DNA of 64,000 nucleotides from Alphaproteobacteria bacterium (GTDB lineage Bacteria > Pseudomonadota > Alphaproteobacteria > JANSWW01): positions 62,001-126,000 of the forward strand of contig JANSWW010000009.1 in the NCBI GenBank assembly GCA_024743275.1. Reading direction: 5' to 3'. Positions 39,278 through 46,800 of the stretch are shown in pieces. Positions within the stretch are counted from its first letter, which is position 1. Each line of letters opens with the position of its first letter. The notes under the pieces are model-generated. The model worked only from the letters and a program-made list of their open reading frames with translations. It was not told where the DNA came from and did not search any database. The position numbers were made by a program, and so were the translations under genes.

Positions 39278-39445
39278 GGTCAAAGGACGGTTATCCTGAG
39301 GAGAATTGGTCCGAAGTTATGGTCGAGGTTGAGCTAACAGAAAGCGCAACCCAACTGCACAGGCGTTTGTTGAGACGGAGCGCCGGAACGTTTCGATTGG
39401 CTCGTATGAGCTAACAAGCGGGGATTTGCACAAGGGGGCGGATAT

Positions 39446-39476
39446 CCAACCCGGGCTGGCCTATTGCCCGGGCTGG
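39446..39476 (-). terminator. hairpin across the stop of the sodium-channel gene
   Basis: On the minus strand CCAGCCCGGGC pairs with GCCCGGGTTGG (11 pairs including one G-T) around a nine-base loop that holds the channel's TAG stop. No U tract follows. It probably ends or stabilises the cytochrome c/sodium-channel transcript and marks the right edge of native sequence next to the SPARDA module. Confidence 0.5.
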
Positions 39477-40282
39477 CGCAAGGCCCGGACCTCGGCCCGC
39501 AGGGCCTTGACCTCCTCGAGGATCGCCTCCGCGTCCGCGTGGGCGGCATTCTTGATGTCCTTTCGGTCGGCGTCGGCCTCGGCCTCGTGCTCGCTCTGCA
39601 TCGCGTTGACGATGATCGCGATGAACAGGTTCAAGACCGTGAAGCTGGTCGCGAGCACGAAGACGACGAAGAAGATCCAGGACAGCGGGAACAACTCCAT
39701 GGTCGGCCGCGCGATGCCCATGGACCAGCTTTCCAGCGTCATGATCTGGAACAGGGTGAACAGGGACCGGCCAATGGTGCCGAACCATTCCTGCATCTGG
39801 GCGTCGGGGCTGCCGCCGAACAGCTTCGTCGCCAGAACCGAGAAGACATAGAAGGTGATCCCGAGGACGGCCGCGACGGACATGATGCCGGGCACCGCGC
39901 TGAGCAGGGCCGTCACCACCTTGCGCATCGACGGGACGATCGACATCAGGCGCAGCACCCGAAGGATCCTGAGCGCCCGCAGAACCGAGAGATTGGCCGC
40001 CAACGGCGCCAGCGAGATCGCGACGATCAGAAAGTCGAAGATGTTCCAGGACGACCGGAAGAAGTCCCTGCGATAGGCCAGCAGTTTGATCCCCAACTCG
40101 GCGACGAACAGGGTTAGCAGCATGCTGTCGAGGGTCAGCAGGATCGGCCCGATCTCGGCCATCACGGTCGGACTGGTCTCAAGGCCAAGGGTGACCGCAT
40201 TCAAGAGGATCGCCCCGGTGATGACGTTCTGGACCCACTGGCGTTCGATAAAGGTGGTGAGCGTCGTCCGGTCGAGGATCAT
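39461..40282 (-). CDS. bacterial voltage-gated sodium channel, NavAb/NaChBac type
   Basis: The 273-residue protein has the six-helix layout of a single-domain voltage-gated channel. The S4 sensor carries regularly spaced arginines (RALRILRVLRLMS, about residue 100) and runs into VPSMRKVV. The pore has the selectivity filter TLESWSMG, identical to that of NavAb, followed by the S6 helix ending in IVNAMQ. The C-terminus is a charged coiled coil (about 225-270) of the kind that holds the tetramer. ATG 40282 overlaps the upstream cytochrome stop (ATGA), so the two are translated together, an unusual partnership. Such channels are linked to motility, chemotaxis or pH/Na responses in other bacteria; its role here is unknown. 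Confidence 0.93.
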   Translation of the reverse strand: MILDRTTLTTFIERQWVQNVITGAILLNAVTLGLETSPTVMAEIGPILLTLDSMLLTLFVAELGIKLLAYRRDFFRSSWNIFDFLIVAISLAPLAANLSVLRALRILRVLRLMSIVPSMRKVVTALLSAVPGIMSVAAVLGITFYVFSVLATKLFGGSPDAQMQEWFGTIGRSLFTLFQIMTLESWSMGIARPTMELFPLSWIFFVVFVLATSFTVLNLFIAIIVNAMQSEHEAEADADRKDIKNAAHADAEAILEEVKALRAEVRALRQPGQ

Positions 40283-40863
40283 TTGTTCTGCAGCGCGTCG
40301 CGCTGCCTCCTGATATCGGCTGGCCATTGGGCCTCGATGAATGCCACCACGGCCCAGATCTCCCAGTCTTCCAACAAGGACGCGTAGGCGGGCATGGTGT
40401 TGCGGTATCCCTCCGGCGAGACCGATTGCCCGCCGTTCTTTATGATGCGGAATAGAAGATCGTCCGAATGCCCCGGCGCGGGGCCGGTCGCGTCGAGCGG
40501 GACCGGAGGACGGTTGCCTGTCGGATAGGCGAGATCCCAGTCCTCCTGACCTTCTAGATAGTCTCCGTGGCAGTAAGCGCAATTGGCATAGTAGATCTCG
40601 CGTCCGGCCTGGATCTGGGCCAGATCGCTCGGGTTCGCACCGGACAGGAACTGCGCGCTGTAGCGCTCGACATATTCCCAGCCGAAATAGCCGACGCCGA
40701 TGAAAATGAACGCGGCGACGAAGAAGATCAGCTTATTCGCCCCTCGTCCCGGCGGGCCGTTGCCCATCGGACCGAATTCGTCATCGTCCTTCTTCGGCGC
40801 GGGCTTGCTGCCCCGAAGCCGGTCGAGTCTTTCCTGACGCCTGCGATGGGGATCCATGGCCAT
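40279..40863 (-). CDS. membrane-anchored c-type cytochrome
   Basis: The 194-residue protein has a charged cytoplasmic N-terminus (about 1-40), one membrane helix (about 43-62, LIFFVAAFIFIGVGYFGW) and a periplasmic cytochrome c domain with the haem motif CAYCH near residue 95 and a likely axial Met in NTMPAYASLL near 159. It resembles monohaem cytochromes of the cytochrome c class I type. ATG 40863 is preferred, with GGAAGAG about 12 bases upstream; ATG 40857 is possible. The stretch upstream to 41013 is open but contains hairpins and repeats and is probably untranslated leader. Its stop overlaps the sodium-channel start. Confidence 0.87.
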   Translation of the reverse strand: MAMDPHRRRQERLDRLRGSKPAPKKDDDEFGPMGNGPPGRGANKLIFFVAAFIFIGVGYFGWEYVERYSAQFLSGANPSDLAQIQAGREIYYANCAYCHGDYLEGQEDWDLAYPTGNRPPVPLDATGPAPGHSDDLLFRIIKNGGQSVSPEGYRNTMPAYASLLEDWEIWAVVAFIEAQWPADIRRQRDALQNK

Positions 40864-40908
40864 GGGGATCGCGGTCTCTTCCGTCTCTTCCTTGCGCGCC
40901 CTGCAGTG

Positions 40909-40947
40909 GGCGCTCTTCGGGGGGGGGCGCTCTTCGGGGGGCGCTCC
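40909..40947. repeat. tandem CGCTCTTCGGGG repeats in the cytochrome leader
   Basis: Two copies of a GGCGCTCTTCGGGGGG unit, 17 bases apart, and a partial third copy (GCGCTCC) lie between the atp terminator and the cytochrome gene. Read on the minus strand they become GAAGAGCGCC repeats, followed closer to the gene by two GGAAGAGAC copies. Confidence 0.6.
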
Positions 40948-40952
40948 AACGA

Positions 40953-40986
40953 CAAAAGCCCATGGAGGGCTCTCCATGGGCTTTTG
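40953..40986 (-). terminator. terminator of the atp operon
   Basis: A perfect 15-base-pair stem (CAAAAGCCCATGGAG pairing with CTCCATGGGCTTTTG) with a four-base loop GGCT has A/T runs at its base, giving a short U tract on either strand. It lies 66 bases after the last gene of the ATP synthase operon and before the cytochrome gene, so it should separate the two leftward transcripts. Confidence 0.75.
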
Positions 40987-40995
40987 CGTACCGTT

Positions 40996-41038
40996 CCGTT
41001 TCCCCGAGGACAAGAGGGAAGAGCCCTCGGGGAAACGG
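40996..41038 (-). terminator. second stem-loop at the 3' end of the atp operon
   Basis: CCGTTTCCCCGAGG (40996-41009) pairs perfectly with CCTCGGGGAAACGG (41025-41038), a 14-base-pair stem around a 15-base loop. It lies directly after the atpF stop and in front of the terminator hairpin. With no U tract of its own, it may protect the atp mRNA 3' end or be a protein-binding site. Confidence 0.5.
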
Positions 41039-41051
41039 CAAATTGTCGTGG

Positions 41052-41534
41052 TCAGTGCAGTTTGGCCGGAAGGTCCTTCACCGCGGTGTCGATCAGCGCG
41101 CCGGCCTGCTTGTCCGTCAGCTTGACGGCGAGCAGTTCGCGGGTCGCCGCAATGGCGATATCCGCCGCCTTGCCCCGGACGTCGGCGAGGGCCTGGGCCT
41201 CCGCCTGTCCAATACGGTCGGCGATCTGCTGCTCGCGGCGGGTCAGCTGAGCATCCAGGTCCTTGGCCGCCTGCTCCTGATTGATCTTCGACTGCTCGCG
41301 GGCGTGATTGAGGATTTCCTCGGCTTCCTTCAGAGCGTCCTTTTGCTTGCGCTTGTAGCTGGCCAGCATGGCCTGGGCTTCTTCACGCAGGCTCTCGGCC
41401 TCGTCCAGTTTCGCCTTGATCCCGGCGGACCGCTTGTCGAGGCCCTCCGTGATGAACGCGGAGCCCTTCTTCGCCACGAGGACGAAGAAGATGACGAAGG
41501 CGACCAGGACCCAGAATGTGGGATCGGAGAACAT
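41052..41534 (-). CDS. atpF: F0F1 ATP synthase subunit b
   Basis: The 160-residue subunit b forms half of the peripheral stalk that holds F1 to F0. It has one N-terminal membrane helix (about 7-22) and then a long charged helix rich in Ala, Glu, Lys and Gln, ending near the delta-binding region. ATG 41534 overlaps the stop of the b' gene (TGATG). It is the last gene of the F0 operon, with two strong hairpins behind it. The F1 genes are not in the window, which is normal for alphaproteobacteria. Confidence 0.94.
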   Translation of the reverse strand: MFSDPTFWVLVAFVIFFVLVAKKGSAFITEGLDKRSAGIKAKLDEAESLREEAQAMLASYKRKQKDALKEAEEILNHAREQSKINQEQAAKDLDAQLTRREQQIADRIGQAEAQALADVRGKAADIAIAATRELLAVKLTDKQAGALIDTAVKDLPAKLH

Positions 41535-42145
41535 CAGGCCTGCTCCTTCATCGCTTTTTCGATGGCCGACTCGAGCTGCTTTTCCGTGGCGTCGAGCCCG
41601 GTCAGCTTCGTCAGGGCCGAGGCCGCCGCGTCGCTGGCGACCGACCGGAGGTTTTCGAGCGCCTCGGCCTTGGCGGCGGCGATGCGCTCCTCGGCCTCCT
41701 TGAGGCGCTTGTTGAGCTTGGCGTCGAGGTCGGCGGTCCGCTTGGCGGCATCCTGAGCCGCGGCGTCGGCGGCTTCGGACAGCACGGCGGACGCTTTCGC
41801 CCGGGCGTCTGCCACGGCCTTCTCATATTCGGCGAGAATACCCTCGGCCTCGGCCTTCAGCTGCCCAGCCTTTTCGAGATCGCTGGAGATCCGACGGTCC
41901 CGTTCCTCCAAGGCGGAACGGACCTTCGGCAGCGCCACCCGGCTCATCAGCAGGTAGAAGACGCCAAAGGACAGAAACAGCCAGAAGAGCTGAGACGCGA
42001 AGGTTTCGGGGTTGAGCTGCGGCAGCCCGCCCGAGGACTGGCCTTCCGCGGCGTAGGCCACGGAGGAGGCGGCAATCCCGACGGTCAACGCCGTTACCGG
42101 CGCGAGAAGCCGCGAGATGCCCCGAATGCGCAAGGAGCTGGTCAT
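41534..42145 (-). CDS. atpG: F0F1 ATP synthase subunit b'
   Basis: The 203-residue product is the second, divergent stalk subunit b' typical of alphaproteobacteria and chloroplasts. An N-terminal hydrophobic segment (about 14-32) is followed by a proline/glutamine-rich linker, the membrane helix in TFASQLFWLFLSFGVFYLLMS and a long Ala/Glu/Lys coiled-coil helix. The extra N-terminal segment is longer than in many b' subunits and resembles a cleavable signal. GGAAGG precedes ATG 42145. It is coupled by TGATG to atpF. The symbol atpG is used for b' in some alphaproteobacteria and atpF' or atpX in others. Confidence 0.92.
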   Translation of the reverse strand: MTSSLRIRGISRLLAPVTALTVGIAASSVAYAAEGQSSGGLPQLNPETFASQLFWLFLSFGVFYLLMSRVALPKVRSALEERDRRISSDLEKAGQLKAEAEGILAEYEKAVADARAKASAVLSEAADAAAQDAAKRTADLDAKLNKRLKEAEERIAAAKAEALENLRSVASDAAASALTKLTGLDATEKQLESAIEKAMKEQA

Positions 42146-42230
42146 GTCCGTAACCCTTCCAAACCTAGAACCGTTCCAAAGCGGGCGCGGCGTGCGAACG
42201 ACCCCGTGCCCGGCTGAAGGAAACGGCCGC

Positions 42231-42455
42231 TTAGGCGAAGAGGATCAGGAACGCGATCAGCAGCGCGAACAGCGCCACGGCTTCCGTCAGCGCGAAGCCG
42301 AGAATGGCGATCGGCTGGATTTCCGACTTGGAGGCCGGGTTGCGCGCAACGGAGGCAACGAAGGTGGAGAAGATGTTGCCGATCCCCACGCCGACGCCGA
42401 GGAGGGCGATCACGGCGATACCGGCACCGATCATCTTAGCTGCTTCGACTTCCAT
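42231..42455 (-). CDS. atpE: F0F1 ATP synthase subunit c
   Basis: The 74-residue proteolipid forms the rotor ring of F0. It is a two-helix hairpin with the glycine-rich first helix [10 protein letters not shown], the conserved polar loop [10 protein letters not shown] and the proton-binding Glu58 in ALTEAVAL. The residues around Glu58 do not show the usual sodium-ring pattern, so it is read as proton-driven even though a sodium-channel gene lies nearby. ATG 42455 follows AAGGA/AGGTAAA. Confidence 0.96.
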   Translation of the reverse strand: MEVEAAKMIGAGIAVIALLGVGVGIGNIFSTFVASVARNPASKSEIQPIAILGFALTEAVALFALLIAFLILFA

Positions 42456-42526
42456 TTTACCTATCCTTCAGTCTTGGTGATTGAGATTTGGGTGTTTTGC
42501 GTCAGGGCCTTTTCTTCTGGCGACCC

Positions 42527-43249
42527 TTAGTGCAAGTGGATCGCGTCGTTGATGTAGAGGCACGTCAACAGCGCGAAAACATAGGCCTGGAGGAAAGCCA
42601 CCAGGAATTCGAACCCGGTCAGGGCGACGTTGATCGCCAGCGGAGCGACCCCGAAGACGCCCATGGCGACCGTGAAGCCGGCGAACACCTTCAGCATGGT
42701 GTGGCCGGCCATCATGTTGGCGAAAAGACGGATCGAGAGGCTGACCGGCCGGGAGAGGTAGGAGATCACCTCGATCAGGATGATCAGGGGCAGCAGCACC
42801 TTGGGCGCGCCCTCCGGAACGAACAGCGAGAAGAAGTGGGTCCCGTGCTTGGCGAAGCCCAGAACGGTCACCCCGATGAACACCATCGCCGCCAGCCCGA
42901 AGGTGACGATGATGTGGCTCGTGAAGGTGAAGGAATAGGGGATCATGCCCAGCATGTTGCCGAACAGGATGAACATGAAGAGCGTGAACACGAACGGGAA
43001 GTAGGGACGCCCCTCCTGACCGACATTCTCCTTCACCATGTTCGCGACGAACTCGTACATCAACTCCGAGATCGACTGCATGCGGTTCGGCACCAGCATG
43101 TGGCCCCGCATGCTCAACGTGATCAGCAGGGTGACGATGGCGACCGAGGCCACCATGAAGAAGGCGGAGTTCGTGAAAGAAAGATCCAGCGCGCCGAATT
43201 CCAGCGCCACGATCGGCTTGATCTCGAACTGTTCGATGGGACCGGCCAC
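42527..43249 (-). CDS. atpB: F0F1 ATP synthase subunit a
   Basis: The 240-residue subunit a forms the proton half-channels against the c-ring. It has five to six membrane helices; the essential Arg is in SRPVSLSIRLFANMMAGH near residue 177. The length and ending (YINDAIHLH) are typical of alphaproteobacteria. The start codon is GTG at 43249, preceded by AAGGA. It lies between atpI and atpE. Confidence 0.96.
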   Translation of the reverse strand: MAGPIEQFEIKPIVALEFGALDLSFTNSAFFMVASVAIVTLLITLSMRGHMLVPNRMQSISELMYEFVANMVKENVGQEGRPYFPFVFTLFMFILFGNMLGMIPYSFTFTSHIIVTFGLAAMVFIGVTVLGFAKHGTHFFSLFVPEGAPKVLLPLIILIEVISYLSRPVSLSIRLFANMMAGHTMLKVFAGFTVAMGVFGVAPLAINVALTGFEFLVAFLQAYVFALLTCLYINDAIHLH

Positions 43250-43287
43250 GGTATCCTTACCCTTCCGTATGTTTCGATCCGCCGCTT

Positions 43288-43638
43288 CTAGGGGAATTTC
43301 CCGTCCGCGTCGGACCCGTCCTTTTTCGTTTCTGCCCGCCCGTCGTCCTTGCGGAAGCCGGGTGTCATGCTCATCCCGTTAATCGCGCGGTAGACATTGA
43401 AGACGCCCGCCGCCGCGCCGAGAAAAAAGAATACGATCAACAGCCAGGGCTTGGTGCCGAGCCACCGGTCGAGAAGCCATCCGACTCCGACACCGACCAT
43501 GAGGGCGGAGACCAGCTCCGTCCCGACGCGAAACGCCATGCTGGAGGCCTTCTGATCCGATCCCGCGGGCTTGTGTGTCCGCCGTTTTTCGTCCTCGGGC
43601 GCGCGTGCCTTTTCCAGCCGTTTGCCCAAATCGTCCAA
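43288..43638 (-). CDS. atpI: AtpI-like ATP synthase assembly protein
   Basis: The 116-residue protein has a charged N-terminus, two membrane helices (about 40-58 and 66-88) and a charged C-terminus, as in AtpI proteins, which help assemble the c-ring. The boundary given uses a TTG at 43638, but no ribosome site precedes it. A strong AAAGGGGG at 43679-43672 sits six bases before an in-frame ATT at 43665 (ATC at 43668), so translation may begin there at a non-standard codon, adding nine residues (ISDPNGKSP). It is the first gene of the F0 operon. Confidence 0.85.
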   Translation of the reverse strand: MDDLGKRLEKARAPEDEKRRTHKPAGSDQKASSMAFRVGTELVSALMVGVGVGWLLDRWLGTKPWLLIVFFFLGAAAGVFNVYRAINGMSMTPGFRKDDGRAETKKDGSDADGKFP

Positions 43639-43810
43639 CGGTGACTTGCCGTTAGGGTCGGAAATGATGTGCCCCCTTTGACCGTCTGTCGCGTCCGCCT
43701 ATCGTCTAGGCCGGCATCGACGCCAGATCTCCCCGGGCGGAACCCCGCGGAACCCTGGACGCAAGGCACACCGAACCCGTCGAACGGCTCCGGCCCGCCA
43801 GCGCGCGCGG

Positions 43811-43840
43811 AACTTACGGAGACCCCCCATCCTCTGTCAA
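43811..43840 (-). promoter_or_regulatory. promoter for the F0 ATP synthase operon
   Basis: On the minus strand a perfect TTGACA (43840-43835) is followed after 17-18 bases by GTAAGT/TAAGTT (43817-43811). The -35 matches the consensus exactly but the -10 is weak. It lies about 150-170 bases upstream of atpI and just beyond the smc stop. Confidence 0.5.
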
Positions 43841-43874
43841 GCGTTACCGGTCGTGGCGCAGGGGTGCGGTGCGC

Positions 43875-46800
43875 TCAACCCGCCTCGGCGCGGACGATTT
43901 CGGGCTTCGAGTCCTTGGAATCCCGGATCTGGACGGCCCCGCCGAGATCGACGGAGACCAGGGTGCTGACCCCGCGTTCCGCCATGGTCACCCCGAACAG
44001 CCGGTCCATCCGGGCCATTGTCATGCGGTGGTGGGTGATCACCAGGAACCGCGTACCGGTGGTCCGGGCGATCTCCTCCAGAAGCGTGCAGAAACGGTCG
44101 ACATTGCTGTCGTCGAGCGGCGCGTCGACCTCGTCGAGCACGCAGATCGGCGCGGGATTGGTAAGGAACACCGCGAAAATCAGCGCCAGCGCTGTCAACG
44201 CCTGCTCGCCGCCGGACAGCAGAGACAGGCTCTGCATCTTCTTGCCGGGCGGGCTCGCCAGGATCTCCAGCCCGGCATTGAGCGGGTCGTCGGTCTCGAT
44301 CATCTCGAGCCGGGCCTGACCGCCGCCGAAAAGCCGGGTGAACAGGGTCCGGAAATGGGTGTCGACCTTGTTGAAGGAAAGATTGAGCCTTTCCCGGCCT
44401 TCCTTGTTCAAGGCGGAGATGCCCTGGCGTAGGCGGGCGATGGCCTGGATGAGGTCTTCGCGCTCGGTGGCCATCCCGGCGATCTGGGTTTCGACCTCCT
44501 CGACCTCCGCCTCGGCCCTGAGATTGACCGGCCCGATCGCATCCCGGGAGCGAACCAGCTTTTCCAGTTGTGCGGCGAGATCGGCCTCCCGGCCCAGCTC
44601 CTCTTCCCCATCGAGTTGGGCGGCCTGGCGGATCTCCCCTGGCCGGCAGTCGAGTTTTTCCTGGATGCGTTCGGCCAAAGAACGCCGGGCCTCGGCGGTT
44701 TGCTCGACCCGGGACTCGGCGCGCACCCGCGCTTCCCGCGCGGCCTGCATCCCGGCTTCAAGCTCCTTGAGGGCCTTGTCGGCCTCGGCCAGCAGGGTTT
44801 CCCCCTTGGCCAGCAGATCGGCGGCCTCCCACCTGGCGTCCTCGGCGTCCTTGATCTGGGTCGCGACCCGGCGACGCTTCTCGTCGATCTCCGCCGGCCG
44901 GCCCTCCAAACGCTCCAGATCGGCGTTTTCCTTGGCCCGCCGGCCTTCAAGGTCGGAAAGCCGCTCGCCGGCCCCGCCGGATCGGGTTCGCCAGGCCCGT
45001 TTCTCGTCCTCGATCTGGGCATGGCGCTGGGTTCGCGCCGCGATCTCGCGGGTCAGGTCGTCCAGGGCACGGCGCGCCTCCGCCGCTTTCTGACGGGCGG
45101 CGTCCCGGGCGTCCCGTCGACGATCCCGCTCTTCCTTAAGTCCGGCATCGCTGCCGAGATCCGCATGGTGCGCGGTCAGTCCGTCGAGGGTTGTTGCCGC
45201 CTCCTCCGCATCCGCCCGCGCCCGTCCGGCGGTCTCCTTGGCCTGCTCCAGACGCAGAAGCGCGTTCTCCTGATCGCGGCCCAGGCGGTCGAGTTGTTGC
45301 CGGGTGGCGGTGACATAGTCGGTTTTCCGCTTGAGGGCTTCCCGGGCCGCCTTGTGGGCCGAGACCGCCGCCTCCCGGTCGGCCTTGGCGTCGTCGAGGG
45401 CCGCCTGGGTGCGTTGCCGCTTCCCGGCCGCTTTCTCGAGGTCCTTCTCCAGAGCGTTGAGGCGGTTCCGCTGCTCGAGCCGGACGGCGCTTTCCGAAGG
45501 CGCGCCGGATTCGCGGATGAAGCCGTCCCAGCGAATCATATCGCCGTTGCGGGTCACCAGCCTTTGGCCCGGCCGCAGGCGGTCGACCAGGGCGAGACCC
45601 GCCGCGAGATCGATCACCAGACCGACCTGACCGAGGCGCCGGGCCAGTTCCGGCGGAGCCTGGATCGCGTCGTCGAGCCGGTCGACCCCCTCCGGCAGGG
45701 TCTGCTCGTCGTCGGGAGTTGTCACCCCCTGCCAGCGTTTCGCGCCGTTGTCGCCGGCGGGTGCGTTGAGATCGTCGCCCAGCGCGGCGGCCAGCGCATG
45801 CTCGTAGCCGAGTTCGACGGTGATGTAGTCGAGCACCGGCACCAGGCTCGCATCCTCGAAGGGGCGGCGGATCAGTTTGGTCAGCGCGTCGACCTCCGCC
45901 TTCACGCCGGTATGAAGTCCGACGGCCGCCTGATGGGCGGTGCGGGCTTTTTCCTCGGCCTCGTTGGCCATGGCGATCCCGGCCTCCGCCGCCTTGACTT
46001 CCTCCTCGCCGGTCTGGGCCTTCTCCTCCGCTTGGGCAAGGGCGCCCCGGGCCGCCTCCAGGGCCGCCGCGTCGGGCAGCGCGCTTTCGGCCGCCGCCAG
46101 CTTCGCCTGGCTTTCGGCGAGCAAGCGGCTCAGACGGTCGGCCCGTTGCCGGGCTTCCGCGATCTGCCGGTCGAGGGACCGTCGGGTGGCGTCCGCCGCG
46201 GCGATCCGGTTGTCGATCTCCGCATAGGCCCCGTCGGCGGTCGCCGCGGCCTCCTGCGCCTTGTCGGCGGCTTCCTGGCGGGCCTGACGATCCGCTTCCT
46301 CCCCGTCTTGGGCGGCGGCGATCTTCGCGGCCTCCTCGTCCAACCGACCGATCGCCTCCCGCGCGTCGTCGGCCAGACGGCTTTCCCGGTCGATATCCTT
46401 GGCAAGCTGGTCGAGACGCTGGCGGGCGTGATGTTGCGCGCCGGCGATCCGCTTCGCCTCGCTTTCGAGATCCCGTTGGGCGAGGGTGAGGCGTTGCAGC
46501 GCCGCCGCCGCGTCGGCCTCCGCCGCCCGTAATTGCGGCATGGCGTTGGCCCGGTCGGCCTGGTGGGTCGAGGCGGCGGTGACCTGGCGGGCAAAGTCCG
46601 CGACCTCCCGTTCGGCGACGCGCAGCGCCTCGGCGGCCTCCCCGGCCTCCTTGGCCGCCTCCTCCCAGCGGCGCAGGAAGAGCCGGGCCTCGACCTTGCG
46701 GATATCCTCGGAAAGCCGTCGGTAGCGGGACGCCTGCTGGGCCTGCTTCTTCAATCCGGCCAGTTGCTTGTCCATGGTCTCGACGACGTCTTCCAGCCGT

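Larger units (their letters stand above)
36427..39445 (-). other. foreign module encoding a two-gene SPARDA-type defence system
   Basis: This roughly 3-kb segment is visibly lower in GC than its flanks. It contains only two overlapping leftward genes: a DUF4365-APAZ effector and a short Argonaute. It lies between two native transcription units that would otherwise converge (gcvTH rightward and the sodium-channel gene leftward), each ending in a hairpin. I found no transposase, integrase, tRNA gene or convincing flanking direct repeat, so the mode of entry is not visible. Confidence 0.75.

Noticed and set aside
39331-39416. Direct repeat GAGCTAACA at 39331-39339 and 39408-39416 as an attachment or insertion-site duplication
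   Set aside because: Both copies lie on the same side of the SPARDA module, so they cannot be the duplicated ends of that insertion, and nine bases is short enough for chance.
44568-46532. Rightward frame of 654 codons antisense to smc
   Set aside because: It is a compositional shadow of the smc coiled-coil; no domain is visible.
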